Below, one piece after another: positions 1 through 12,000 of a DNA stretch of 64,000 nucleotides. Position 1 is the first letter of the stretch; the number at the start of each line of letters is the position of its first letter. Source of the stretch: Zopfochytrium polystomum (lineage: Eukaryota > Chytridiomycota > Chytridiomycetes > Chytridiales > Chytridiaceae); assembly GCA_025765615.1 (NCBI GenBank), contig JAIVFJ010000230.1, positions 32,620 through 96,619 on the forward strand, read 5' to 3'. The notes beneath the pieces were generated by a model. The model did not search any database. It saw only the letters and a program-made list of their open reading frames with translations, and was not told the DNA's origin. The translations under genes and the position numbers were made by a program.

Positions 1-966
1 GCGAATCCAATGCGTTCTACCTGGGCCAAAGTTTGTTTTCTTGAGTCTCCACACGTGGCGATCTTCTAAAAACTTGCTTCCCCAACGAACAAGGTTCTTC
101 CCTGCCAATCCGTCGCCTATCGACTCGTTTTCATCTACCGCGCCATTGGGCTTAGTCTGCTGCATCACTGCCGTGGGAGGCAATGATCAAATTTGCCCAG
201 CTCAAGCGTGACGCGGAAGTCTGCTCACCGATGCAGGATCGATTGCAAGGTAAACGGAAATTTGACAGACAAGTGGAATTTACTCTGCCTCCCTAACTGA
301 TGCAACCTATTTTTGGAAGGTGTGGGCGGAACAGACCTGCACCCTCATCTTTCGCACACCGTTGGAACGGTCTCCGCCGCATCCTTTTCAAAATCCTCCT
401 TCCAGACCGCTTCTAACCTGTCAAAGCGGTCGACGTTTGTCCATAGCGCGACTCTAATTTTTGTTGTAGTGTTTATTGCATTTGAGGATGCCCAAGAACT
501 TACTGCATTTTTGTGTTTTGTTTCTTCTCCGGCTGGGGTGTCAAAACAAAACAACAAACCAGCACACCCAAACGCGAAAACGCCGCAACGCGAACACTGA
601 CGACCATGGAGCAACCAGACTTCGAGTGCGCGCCGCCTGTTTTTGACCCCACTGTCGCCACCGCTTTAATGCCCCGCCCAACCCTTTCCCCCACCCAACT
701 CGTTTTCGTTCTCAACCCACGCGCAGGAGCCTGTGCAACCAACAGCTGGCGGGCGTCCTTCTCGCGCTGACCCTGGTGGGTGCTCCAACTTTGTCGCGTT
801 CTCGCCTGCCGCCTCCCATTTCGGCCGATCCCGGAAACCCAGCAAAGCTCAATCCCCAATATTCTCACTTCAACCCCAACCCCTCCCCCCATTCCGCGGT
901 CGCGATCGCGCCCAACACCAGGCAATCACGTTTCGCGAACAAATCAGCAAGATCGAGAACAGGCAC
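1..966. other. Left flank without a confident gene
   Basis: No complete gene could be supported here. On the plus strand an ATG at 606 sits in a good context (ACCATGG) and opens a 50-odd-codon frame; it could be the true first exon of the membrane protein that begins at 967, but no clean splice joins them. On the minus strand about 345-500 encodes a peptide-like stretch (TNVDRFDRLEAVWKEDF) that could be an exon of a gene running off the left edge, with only a faint RidA-like flavour. Neither is called as a gene. Confidence 0.5.
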
Positions 967-2443
967 ATGTCGTGGTCGATTTGGGGCGCGCTGGGGCTGT
1001 ACTTTCTCGGAAGCCTCGGCGGGCTGTTCACGTACAAGCGGATGGGTGAGGCAACGACGGTCGACGACATTAGGGCGGCGCTGGATCTGCAGCTGCTTGG
1101 GAATTGTGAGTTTTGGTGTTGTCTTTGGGGACGAGCGAGCGAGAAAATGGGAGGCGGGATGCTTGTTTCACCACGTGATTTGAAGGGGGGGCGGGACGGA
1201 AGTTCGTGACGCGTGGGTGAGAACGCTGCCATCCAATTAACGATTTTCAATGGTTTTTTTTAATTTGAAAGATTCTTTTGACATAATGGTGCGCGCGAAA
1301 AACGGCCCTCGCATTACGGGCCTTTTTCTCCCCTTTTGCATCATTGACTACTCTAACCCCCGCCCTCGCTTAGTTTGGAGCCCTCACGTACCACACAAGC
1401 TACCGAGCTTTGCTTCTCATCTTCCCCACCAGGCAGCATAGGATTTGGCTGCCTGCCCTCGCCGTCGCGATAGTCCAGTGTGCAATCTACACGTTGAGTG
1501 CTTTCCCGCTTTTGTTTTGCGACTTTCAGTTATTTTACATCAGCTTGCCAAAATTTTATTCAAACTTCTGCACGTCCATCTCTTCTCCCTTGCAAAATGT
1601 ACTTCGCAGTGCAGGTAAGAGCCGCATACACCGTTCACCAGTTTGTCCAGCAAATCATTCATAATCCCTGCAGGCTCCTACTTGTTTTCCAAGGGCATGA
1701 AGGTCTGCATCCCACCTGAAATATGAATATCGCCTTTCTGACACACTGTGATAACCCTAACCCTCCACGCACAGGACAACTTTGGCACTAACCCCAACCC
1801 GCACATGCAACGCATCTCCATCGCCCTCGTGGTCTACACCGTGGTCACCGACACAGTCTTCTTCGTGGCCTCGCAGGTCACGATAATCTCTATAATGGGC
1901 CAGTTTAGCGTCACAAAACCGTCCACCGCGCACTACGCCGACATTGCATTGCGATGCGTGCTGTACTCCGGCGCAGTGGCTTTGAATTTTATAACGGCAG
2001 GTCTGGGGCCATTGGAATTTTTTTTTTTTTCCCCTTGTTTTTGCTGTTCTCGATATTGATTGCTTTGCGGGGTTTGTCAATTTCCAGGTGCTTTCTTTTA
2101 CTCGACGACGAAAGGTACATGAAAACTCGGTTCTTCTCTCCATTCGCTCACTACTTCCCACCCCCTTCCCCCCCAACTTCTTCGAACCAGCATGGTAAGT
2201 GAGTGGCGCTTGTTCCACAAGCTTTAACCCTATCATCTCCCCTTACCCCCACTCCACCGTAGGATCCTCCTCATCGTACCTCCGTGCATGATGTTCATGG
2301 TGCTCCTGACGGACGCCGACCGCGTGCGCAAGCTGGTGTTCGCCATGCAGCAGCATGCGTCGCCGTCGAAGATGTCCACCTTCACCAGCGCTGGGTCGCC
2401 GGGCGCAGCGTCTGCGACGTCCGAGTCGGCGCGTTTGCGCTGA
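967..2443 (+). CDS. Small polytopic membrane protein, paralog of the gene at 22.9-24.4 kb
   Basis: I do not recognise the family. The ATG at 967 opens with a hydrophobic helix (SIWGALGLYFLGSLGG) and a first exon ending near 1105. Further helices are visible in separate exons: IWLPALAVAIVQCAIYT (about 1441-1491), a long exon at about 1784-2000 with two helices separated by the motif HYADIALRC, and a last exon 2263-2443 with ILLIVPPCMMFMVLL followed by TDADRVRK and a Ser/Thr-rich tail. At least five membrane segments are seen, so a seven-helix receptor-like topology is possible but unproven. The HYAD...RC and LLTD(A/S)DRVR segments recur in the paralog on the minus strand, which supports these exons. 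Phase bookkeeping fails at two junctions: the exon 1/2 joint, and the joint before the last exon, where a 4-base micro-exon (CATG, near 2191-2194) would restore frame. The start could lie upstream at 606. Confidence 0.6.
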
Positions 2444-3156
2444 GGGGTACCGCCGGGAGGGAGTTGCAAATTCTTTGACGGCAAATTACAACCATTTGTG
2501 AAGGGCTCGCCCGGCGTTGACTGTGTCAATTGCCACTAAGTCTTTGGTCATCACCCTCCCTATTGCCTTACGCCCCGTTTGCGATCGTATTTGGCCTTAA
2601 CTTTCCAAGAAAAAAAATTGTGTCCTGTCAATTCCCTTGCAGAATTTGCCCGCTGCTTCAGCATTCAACCTCGATATTAGAAAAAAATAAAACCGTGTTG
2701 CAAGGTTTTCCTTCAATTCATGGAGTTGGAGGATGGAATTAACTGTGATTGTTGTCTCAGCAACGGTGCAACTGCGAGTTTAATGCAGCATATTATTTCA
2801 TTGACTTGAAATGTGTTGTGAACGTTACCTTGATTAGGGACAGAGTGCGTCTAACTGATTGTAACTCTACGCAACTTGGAGGGTTTCATGAAAACATTTG
2901 TCGCCTGCTCTAGGTGGCCATGTTTCTTTAAACTCAATTTCATTGTCATTGCAGTAGCGGTGTAGGAAGGGACAAAAGAAATGGAAGAGAAAGCATATCG
3001 TTTATATCAAGCGTAGCAAAGGGAAAAGGAAAAGGAGGGGGGAAATCAAAGAGGGAACGAAAGGACCACAAACAGTGCAGCGTGGAAAAGGTCTTTTCAC
3101 CGAGTGGGAGGAAAAAAAGGAAACATGACCCCTTAAGTCCACCCCGTCCTCCATCA
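2444..3156. other. Intergenic, convergent gene ends
   Basis: This stretch separates the 3' end of the plus-strand membrane protein from the 3' end of the minus-strand glucosidase. It is AT-richer than its flanks, has no ORF with domain-like content, and shows no repeat structure that I can see. Confidence 0.6.
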
Positions 3157-5501
3157 TCACAGCACCGCCACAACAGCCGCTGCCGCCGCCGCTGCAGCAG
3201 CAACAGCTACGACTGCCGTAACCGTACCTGGCGCCACGGCGGCCGCAGGGGCGGCGCCAGACTTGCTCGACGTGCCCGTGGAAGACACGGTTTTCGACGT
3301 CGCGGACCCAGACGGCGTCGTACCGCCACCGCTGCCGCCAGGCACGGTGATCGACGCGTTCTTCTGCGCAGCCAACGGGCCCAACGGGCTCACAGCGCCT
3401 GCGAGCTGCGCAGCCAGCCACTGCGTCGGCTTCTTCACTGTCCTCTGGTACGCCCCACCGTCGGTATAATTCACCGCGATGCACCCGTACCTAATATCAA
3501 ACGTCCACCACTCAAAGTTGTCGGTGAGCGACCAGGCGAGGAGCGCCTTGACGGGGACGCCGTCGGCGACGGTGAGGGCGACTTGCTGGAGGTGGTCGGA
3601 CCAGAACTGCTGGCGGGCGCCCGTGGCGTCGGCGGCGACGGCGGCGGCGGAGGTCAGGTTGACTTCGCCCGGGGTCGCGTAGCCGACCTCGGTGATGTGG
3701 ATGTCGAGGGAGTAGCGCTTGTAGAGGTCGTTGGCGACGGAGCGGATGCCTGGGGCGTAGACGTTTTGCCAGCTTGAGGCGGACGTCTTTTGTGGGGTTT
3801 TTGGAAAGCGGGGTGAGCACGTTGTGCAAAGGAGAGGGTCAAAGAAGAAAAAAAAGAAGAGGAAAAAAAAAGGCACTCACGACAGTGCCGTCGGGGGCTC
3901 CAGTGTTGTAGCTCGAGTCGACGGTGTAGGCCGAGTAGTAGTTGAGGGCGATAAAGTCGGACGTTCCCTTCATGATGGCGGCGTCGGCGGCGGTGAAGGG
4001 CACGACGCTGGCGGCGTCGTTGGGGTAGGTGTAGACCTCGTTGGTGTAGTTGCCGGTGATGCTGGGCTCCCAGAACAGGCCGTAGTCGCGGTTCTTCATA
4101 AAGGTGGCCGCGGCGACATCTTTTTTTTTTTTTTTTTTTTTTTTTTCATTCGTTCGTAGTGAAGAAGGCAGGAGGTTTGGTTTAGTGGGTTTTGAAGGGA
4201 ACAGGGGTGTTGTGTGATGATGGACGGCGCAGTCGAGCGGGGGATCAATCGGCGGTGCGCCTCACAGCCACAAGCGAGTCCCTGTCTCGTTGTCTCTCCT
4301 GTGTTTGTTGCCTTGTCTGCCCATTTCCCCCATCTCCGCTTTCGCACGCACCACTCGATCTATCTCCCTCACTCCTACTGCCCTCGCGCACAATGGGTCG
4401 AGCATCTCACCAGCAGCATTGTTGGGATCCTTAGGCGTGTAGTAACTCATGATGGACGGCGCGCCGAACTTCCACCCCTTGCCCGCATACTTTGACCTGG
4501 CGAGCTGCACAACCTTCCCGTGGATCAAGTGCGAGTGGTACAAGCACTTGTACTTTGCCGTGTTCCCGCCGACGACGCCCGGGCCGTACTTCCCGTCGCG
4601 GTAGCCAAAGTTGCAGTTGCTCTCCATCTCGTTCTGGGTGAGCCAGTACGTGACGCGGTCGCCGAAGCGGTCGAAGAGCAGAGTGGCGTACGCGACAAAG
4701 TCGTCGACGATCTGCGGGTCCGTGAAGCCGCCGTACTTGTCGAAGCAGGCCTGCGGAAGGTCCCAGTGGTGCATCGTGAGGTAGGGCTGGGCGCCGTTGG
4801 CGAGGGCGTTGTCGATGACGTCCGAGTAAAACTGGATGCCTTCTTCGTTGGGCGTGCCGGTGCAGTCTGGAAGCACTCGCGACCAGGCCACCGAGAAGCG
4901 GTAGGCCGTCGCGCCAAGCTGCGACAGGAACGCTAGGTCCGTGGGCATGTGGTGGTAGTGGTCCGGCGCGACGTTGGGCCACGGGTTGAAGTTCTTTTGG
5001 CTGAATGTGTCGGCGACGGACGCCTTTTTGCCGTTGGTGTTCCAGGCGCCTTCCATCTGGAATGCGGCTGTTGTCGTTGGTTTGAGGTTGTGGTTGCGGT
5101 TGATGGGTTGTGGTTGAATTGAAGAGAGCGAGGTTAGTAATACAATATGTTAACGTCGGTAAAGCGAGAGGTGACAGATGCGCAGCAAAACGCCCATGTG
5201 CCATGGGAGGGGGGGTGTAGAGCTAGGGTGTGCGATGAGATCGTGCATCCACACATCATATGTGCACACAAGGGCGGGCACGAATGATGATATTCAACTC
5301 TTCCGATTATCACTCACAGCCGCCAAAGCCCCAGGCGATGTTGCTGATGGCGGGGGTAGCGGCATCGACGACGGCGACGGCGGGGGCGAGGAGGACGGCG
5401 GCGGCAGCGACAGCAACGGCGGCCAGGATTCGGCGATCGGAGGAGGAGGCGGCGAGTGCGGTGCCATGCGACGCCGTGGCTATGCGGTGGTGGTGGGCCA
5501 T
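3157..5501 (-). CDS. GH1 beta-glucosidase, secreted and probably GPI-anchored
   Basis: Glycoside hydrolase family 1, which cleaves terminal beta-glucosides with retention. Four exons fit: 5501-5318, 5067-4411, 4119-3881 and 3786-3157 (1,710 nt, 569 residues, all phases consistent). The N-terminus has a signal peptide or anchor (Ala/Val-rich, residues about 24-48). The family start WGFGGSAFQMEGAWN spans the first intron. The acid/base Glu is in TQNE (about residue 208) and the nucleophile in ITEVG (about residue 393; the family norm is TENG). YRFSVAWSR, HHWDLP and SLTDNFEWW are further GH1 landmarks. The C-terminus is a Ser/Gly/Thr-rich linker followed by a roughly 25-residue Ala/Val hydrophobic tail with no cytosolic residues, as in GPI signals. 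Intron 2 contains a 26-base poly-T run (plus strand 4121-4146) directly next to its acceptor, so on the coding strand that acceptor follows poly-A rather than a pyrimidine tract. The likely role is glucan or cellobiose processing at the cell surface. Confidence 0.92.
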
Positions 5502-5749
5502 CTTATTTTATTCTTTTTGTTTTTGCTTTTTTGCGACTAATTTCTAAATTTGGCGCCTTCTGTCTGCCTGTCTCCCTCGTTTCAAATTTGATTGGCAAGA
5601 CAACCAACTTCGGTCCAGAAAGCGGTGACACACGACAAGGCACGCACGCTTATGGACAACGTCAGTCCGAGGTGGACGAAGGCCTCTCAGCCACTGCGCA
5701 CGTAACACTAAAAAACTCTGCTTTCTTCCCTTCTTTTTCTCCTCCTTTA

Positions 5750-8700
5750 CTACAACATCCGCCTCATCCTCTCTTGCCCCCACCACGGCCGCCGCCACCA
5801 CTGTCTCGACCACCTCGCCGAGCGCGCCACGAGCACCACAGCCGCAACCACTCGGTACCCTACGCCGAGTACGAACATCTGCAGTACGTTTCGCCCTGCC
5901 GTATTTGCCTCGTAGCTTTTTTCGTTGTTATTATGAGCGAGAGCAAAACAGAAATGGGAGAAAGACCTCACCCAAACGTGGCGTACGCCGCCGTCACATT
6001 GTGGGTGTCGGAGAACGGGTCGACGGTGAGTCCGTCTGTGAAATATTGGTCGCGTGAAAGCGGTGAGTACAGCGGAAAATTAAACCAAGCAGCGCCTCAC
6101 ACCAACCCCCCACTCGCCCCACCCGTCCTCACATAGAATCTCCGCACCCCACCGGCCCGCGCTAAGCTCCAGCAGGAACGCAAAACCGCCGCTCTTTGCG
6201 TCCTCGAGCGTCGGCGCAAATCCGCACGCTGTCGCGAGGAGGGTGGACGCGGCCAGCGCCGCCGCGACGGCGCGGGCGGACGAGGAGGACTCCGGCGACG
6301 ATGACGACGACGCGGACGACGAGGACGCGTGTGGTGGCGCGAACATGGCGGCGGCGATCGCGGACACGCCGCTGGTGTATAGGGGGAAAAGAGTGGGCGA
6401 AGTAAGGATTTCTCTTTCAGAAGGGTATGTCGGAGCGAAATCGGGAATTTATGACACTCAACTAAACGCAAAAGTAGGACAAGCCGGACACCGCGAAATG
6501 CCACAGGAACGGGTACGGCGGGAGCGCGGCGAGGACAAAGGCGGCGCTAAAGTGGGCGGCGACCAGGGCGATCCGTGGAAGCGTGCTCAAGTGCCGTCCC
6601 TGGAACGGCAATGGGACGCGAATCAGAGGGCAGTCGGAATAGCTACTAAACAGTTTTCTTACGACGAGCGACGCGACTTTGCCGTGGCCTGCCCAGGACT
6701 CGCGGACGAAAACCGGGCGGTCAAGGCAGAACGACTGCGCGCTGGCGGCCGACGCCGAGATTGCGATGGCGAGTCCAACCAGCAGTCCGGCTGTCACCAC
6801 GTTGGAGGAAAGAATCGAGTTTAAGCTAGAGGCGATGATAAAACAAAAACCACGCGCTCACCTAACCCCGCCTTCCAGTCCCCCGCCGCCGGCGACACCG
6901 CCGCCATCCCGCCCTTCAGTACTCCGCGGAACCCATCGTCCTCGCAAACAACACCGCCCACCACCCACCCCGCGACCGCGGCCCCGACGCACTCGCCCGC
7001 CGCCGTCCAAACCCCGCCGCGCGTCTGCATCAGCCAGCCGCGTCGCAGTGACAGCCACACCTGCACCATCCACGACGCCCCGCGCGCGTCGACGAGTGCC
7101 AGAACCGGCTCGAGGCCGTGCGGGTCCAGGCCGTCGGTTGTCGTGCCGACGGTGACGGTCAGCGCGGGGCGCGCGCTGCCGGTGCCGACGGCGGCGGGGG
7201 GTGGTGGAGAAGGACGCCGGATTAAGGAGCGCGCGGGCCGCGGCAGGGTCGCTGTGGAAGAGGGCGAGGGCGGCGGAGCCGTGGTCGCGCCAGGCCGCGA
7301 CGAGGGAGTCGGCCGACGGCTTGGCGACGGCGTTCGCAGGGGCGTCGACCAGCGACAACGGAATGCACGCCGCCTGGTCGTCGTGAGACGACGAAGGCGA
7401 GGCATTCTCGCCGCGCTCTGCGTCGTCGAGGCCCTGCATCGTCTCGGTGGATTCCCGCGGGGCGCTATTATCCGCGTTCTTTGCTGCTCCTTCGCCCCCC
7501 GCGCCGACGGACGCGCTCTTTTTCCCAACCTTGAATCCTCTCGTCCCCGACCGTGCATCACCCGCCAGAAAGTCGTACGCCGCAGAAACGGCTGCTGCCG
7601 GCGCTGTGCCGTCCCGCACGACGTCGAGAGCGGCAAAGTAATCTCCTGCCGACTTCACCGGCCCAAAGTAGATTGGGCGACCGCCCGGGGCGAGAACAAG
7701 GACGTCGTCAAAAAGGGCCAGCGTGTCAGCGTCACTGAGTCCTGTGGAGGCCGAGATGGTGGAAAGAATTGGTATTCCGAGGCGGCTGATGGCGTGAAGC
7801 GTGGCGACGAGGTTTCGTGAAGCGGGCCGGTCGAGGTTGGCTGTGGGCTCATCCAAAAACAATGCCAGCGGTGCTAAAGACGTGCAATGGAAAGTTCAGA
7901 AACGCGAAGGCTTGTGACCCAGTGAAAAATGGTTCGACCAAAACCTGAGGCAAGTTCGATAGCGATGCTGGCTCGCTTTCTATGACTTGCTGTTAAAACT
8001 GACGATGTACAAGTGCCGATCAGCGTATCTGCAACGGCTTGAAGTCTGAGAAAAACGGGAAAGTAACGAGCAAAGGTCAAAAAAGGCGCACAAAAGAGCT
8101 GTGGACGAACTTTAACAGCCCGAGTACTGATTCAACATGGTGCGCGATTTCCTTGTTGGACCAGTCACTCGATAGCCTTGATCTTGCCGAGTGGGTGATG
8201 GCCTCGCGAACAGTCAGCTCGAGAGTGAGAACATCATCCTGGGGTGAGTAACCAACGAGTTTGCGGTACTGAGCCATATCGACGGGGAATCCGTTCAAAA
8301 GAATTGATCCGTGCGATGGCAGTAGCTGTCCATGTAGTACTCTGAGAAAGGCGGACTCTATCATTTGTTTGTGATGCTTCAGGTCAGCGGAAATTGCAAT
8401 TCATGTATGCAACGAATCTTGGGCACCCACTTCCTGATCCAGGCGGACCAACCACTGCCGTCATTCTCCCAGATCTTATCTCCCCCGTGATTCCAGCCAG
8501 AACTTCTGCTCCGCCACTGCGCAAATACAGCCCGAGGCCCCGGACTTCGAGACTCATTCTGATTCTCTGAAGACTGCTAAACTCGGAACGGAACGAGTCG
8601 AAAGCGGGCATTGCGCTGCACGCCAAGGACACCGTCTCCGCGGCCGAAACACGAGAGATCCTTTCAGGTCTCTGCACTGCCGGCGTGTCGTGCTCGGTGC

Positions 8701-10209
8701 GACGACCCATGATCGAGCCGTCCACGAACACTCCTTCGACGTCGTTGCCCTTGCTACCATCCAGGCTCAATAAGCTGCCCGAAACCACTCGCACATCGTT
8801 GCCTTCCTCCTCGCACTGCACCGCCTCGTCGCTGATGGGTGTCTCGTTGAACTCGTCGCTCAAGCCTTTCCTGCTCCCCAACCGCGACAACCAGCCCGCC
8901 GTGACAAACCTTCCGGCGCCAAGCCGCCCGCAGCCGTCACCGCCGCCGAGCATGGACGGCTTGCTGCTGAGAGGCGGTCGGAGCGCCCTTCGCGCAAGGC
9001 CGTCGGCGAGATCGCTGCCGCCACCAAAGACCGGGGACGAGCGCGAGAAGAAGGCTGCCGAGCTCCATCGGCGCGCAAACGCCGCCGCCGCCCGGCGCTG
9101 CCGCGCGTCGACGGCGGCGTCGCCACCAAACTTGGGCTCGATGTCGTGGTCGCGATCGGGCGCGTGCAGCGACGCGGCATCTGCGCTCCCTTCGCCGTTG
9201 GCGTCGTCGCCGTCGTCGTCGTCTGCGGTGGCAGACGCCAGAACGCGGAGGTGATCGACGGGTTCCGCGCCAAAACCGAGCATCTCGATCGCGTTGAACG
9301 CGTCGTGGCCCCTGGCCAAGCGCTCACGGGCTTTCGTAGCAGGCAACGCGGAGCCGGATAGTATATTATGGGCTGTGCCAGGGTGACTTCTCAGTCTTCT
9401 GAGGGCTCCGTATATCGCGCGCCTGTTCGCGAACAGCAAGATCGCCAGCAGTAGGACGTCCAGGCTCGCCAGAAGTGCCGCTGGTCCGATTTGAAACTCG
9501 ACCGAGGTTCCTGCGTCGCAAAAGCTGAGAGCAGAGCAGGGAGTAGGTTCGGTCGAGCCGATCTTGCACTGATAGCCACTGGGGCTGCGAAGAATAGGTC
9601 AGCGTCGGTCGGTCAGGTGGGGGGGAAAAAAAACGAAGCAGCGTGAATTCAAGCTTACCACACTGCGATCGTTGTTGTATTTGGGCAGTAAAACCCAGGG
9701 AGGCATGGGACGGGCTCAAAGAGCCCCTGTGGCTGTTGGGTGCGATCAAAAGTGGGAGGGAGAACGGTTAAGAGAGCGTTTCTCCATCAGTCCGATCTCG
9801 GAGCAAGGAGCGAGCCCACACTCACAAGACATGCCATGCCGTGCGCCCTGCTCTCCGCGCACTCTCGCGAGGGTGGACACACGACGGCGTCTCTGCCCGG
9901 GGCAGATCCGACATAAGGGCAAAAGTAGCCGTCGGGGCAAGACCCTGCCTGCCACGTCGACGTCGCGTCCGCCGGATCGATGGAGCTGACTGGCACGCCG
10001 ACGGACGCGTTCGGGGCGACGAAGCAGCCGTAGCCGGTACTGGAGCCAGGCGGCAGCGGCAGCAGCAGCGTTGAGGGAACGGCGGCTGCGGGTGGGGGCA
10101 GGATCCACGGGGCGCCCTTTGTGGGTGGAGGGTCGAACGGGTTCGCGGTGCGGGCGGCGGCTGTGGCGGCGGGGGCGGCGTTCGGCGATGACGTGGCGCC
10201 CGCGGGCAT
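5750..10209 (-). CDS. ADP1-like ABCG half transporter with Cys-rich ectodomain and degenerate nucleotide-binding site
   Basis: About 1,215 residues from 11 inferred exons: 10209-9826, 9726-9659, 9584-8431, 8357-8111, 8045-7945, 7873-6862, 6790-6663, 6599-about 6495, 6371-6133, 6035-5972, 5895-5750. The N-terminal Cys-rich domain (CPDGYFCP, CLPGFYCP, CPSGYQC) precedes a helix ending near 9430, then a roughly 290-residue polar linker, then the ABC domain. Walker A (GPPGSGKSA) is rebuilt across the 8430-8358 intron; the Q-loop is GYSPQDD; Walker B is FLDEPTANLD. The signature is LTASHRKRAS instead of LSGGQ, and the switch His region is LSTISAS with no His. The ABC2-type membrane part has FCLDRPVFVRES and LPPYPFLWHF and ends in a basic tail. 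A one-base excess in a six-G run at 7196-7201 breaks the frame between the linker after Walker B and the membrane domain. Substrate unknown. The exon ending near 6495 is the least certain. Confidence 0.85.
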
Positions 10210-10741
10210 TTTTTATTTTACTTTTATTTATTTATTTTTGAGTGCCAAGTGTGGGGGGTTGTCATGTGCGGAGAGCCGCGATCTACACTCACGTCGTCGT
10301 TAGTTCATATGAATGCGACGCGACGAGACGGACAAGGACGCGGCGAGGCGACTGGTAGCCTCTAAATTGCCTTATCTTATGCTAGTTGGCCGCCGGGCTA
10401 ACCGCACACCAGTAGCCAATCCAGCCCCCATCTAGCCCCCCATCCAGCCCCCATCCAGACGTACCCCTCTTACGTTAGGTGCCCAAGAAATTTTTTGAGA
10501 TGACTAATTGCAGATACCTCGTCTTTGTAACGCAAGTTGGAAGAACATCCATTTGCTCACATCATCAAAGAACGAAAAAATGCCTCCGACGCACAGAAAA
10601 GGAAAAATCCTGGCAAGAAGTTAGCAGTCAGCAACTGATAACGTCTTGTCAGCTCTTTGAATCGACCACTGGCCCTGTTGTATGTCCTTATGAGATTTAC
10701 CTAAACCTCCCCTTGCCCTAGGAGCCTACCATCGTCCACCT
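10210..10741. other. Intergenic with a short tandem C-rich repeat
   Basis: This is the upstream region of the ABC transporter. At about 10416-10460 there are four imperfect copies of a roughly 12-base unit of the form CCATCCAGCCCC. No gene is seen. The stretch ends at the left inverted-repeat arm. Confidence 0.55.
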
Positions 10742-10910
10742 TGTTAGGCAGAACTGACTGGCTAGCAGCAAGATGCACAAGACGGACCTGAACCTATTGT
10801 GACTGTCAGTTATCGTTCTCATGATGCCCATGGGAGAGTGAGCCACTGCCAATGCAGACCTGGGCGCTGGCTTGCATTGTTGACAAATACTCTGAGTATT
10901 AAGTGGAACA
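10742..10910 (+). repeat. Left arm of inverted repeat
   Basis: Reverse complement of 12526-12695. The best-matching stretch is about 10799-10905. Weak similarity extends outward to about 10727 (CTACC in both arms). Confidence 0.8.
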
Positions 10911-10927
10911 GAAACCTGGTGTTAACC

Positions 10928-12000
10928 ATGCAGACCGACAACCCCATGTTCACCATCATCGACGGCCACGGTGACGGAAATGGCGTCGACGGGGGAACCG
11001 TGTTCCGGCTGCCGGCGTCCACCTTTGCCGCCTTCCCGAACACGCTCCTCCACGATCGAACGCACCGCATCCTGCAGTTCCGCGATCCTTACTTGATCCA
11101 GTTGCCCGACTGCTCCCTGTCGTCTTTCACCGCGTCGTCCTGCCCTTCTACGACACGGCTGAGCGCTATTGGAACGTTCCAGTGCATCTCGCAGTCCCAA
11201 AGAACGTCCTCCTGTCGGCCGGCACTTTCCTCGGCAGGCTCGTCGAGGCCGTGGAGGTCGGCGAGCCGAGCGGCAACGCAGGAAGACGCCGACGGTGAGG
11301 CAGGCGAGCTTACGCCGCACCGTATCAATCACGATCTGCAGTTTCTTGGCATCCCGTCGCCGTTTGACCCGCGTGGTCGCTCTCTGTGTTTGCGTGGACC
11401 GCGACTGGAAGAGATGCTTTGTGGCGCATGGAGCCGGCGCTGGAGCAGATCGAGCGGGCACAAAAGGAGGCCGCAGAGCCGAATTTTCGATCCACCGCGC
11501 AGCGCCAGCAAGCGAACCCTCCACTACGTGGAAGACGGCGATGAAAGACTGGTCGGCGGAGAGCAGCCCTCTGTGCGAACTCGCCGTTGGAGCGCCGGCG
11601 CACGTGTGCGTCGCCGTCCCACCACGACGGGAGTTCGCACTGATTTGGGATTTGGTTTGGGGTCAGGCAAGTGGGTTGGCCCACAGACGCACAGACACAC
11701 AACGCACACAGTTTCGGGCGTTGGGGAGTCTTCCAAAGTTTATGAATTTATTTTGTGATTTGTCGTGGTGCGGGTGTTGTCGAAGTGGCTCTTCGGCGCT
11801 CAGGCATCGATGGGCACATGGGTTGCGCTCGCCGCTTGCACTCGGGTGTCTCTGGGTTCCCTGATACTGTCGTCCCTCCAGATCGCTGCGGAGTGGGTCT
11901 GTATCTGCTCACACTCTGTTTTCTTCTTTTTTCGCCTGTTCTCTCCTTTCATTTTTTCGACCAAGACTTCACCACAGGAGTTCCTTATATGCAGCAATAG
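10928..12000 (+). pseudogene. Voltage-gated K+ channel (Kv) T1/BTB-domain gene, frame-broken
   Basis: Kv T1 tetramerisation-domain landmarks appear in order but in different frames. From the ATG at 10928: TVFRLPASTFAAFPNTLL (the region preceding FPdTlLg). Next, one frame over: PVVFHRVVLPFYDTAERYW (corresponding to DRDPeaFeaiLnfYRTG) and VPKNVLLSAG. Then back in the first frame: HRINHDLQFLGI (corresponding to eELxFfGi). A hydrophobic stretch (VSLGSLILSSLQI, about 11840-11885) could be S1. No later channel helices or pore are seen before the right repeat arm. The two frame switches compensate each other and no intron of usable size explains them, so I call it a decayed fragment; an unusual splice pattern or base errors are alternatives. 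It lies wholly between the inverted-repeat arms and its ATG is 17 bases inside the left arm. Confidence 0.55.

Noticed and set aside
1751..1772. Telomere-like AACCCTAACCCT
   Set aside because: Only two units, inside an intron of a gene; similar single units occur at about 12940 and 54598. Not a telomere or interstitial array.
11300..11345. 46-base intron to reconnect the Kv T1 frames
   Set aside because: Shorter than any other intron in the window, and it would delete the HRINHDLQ part of the domain.
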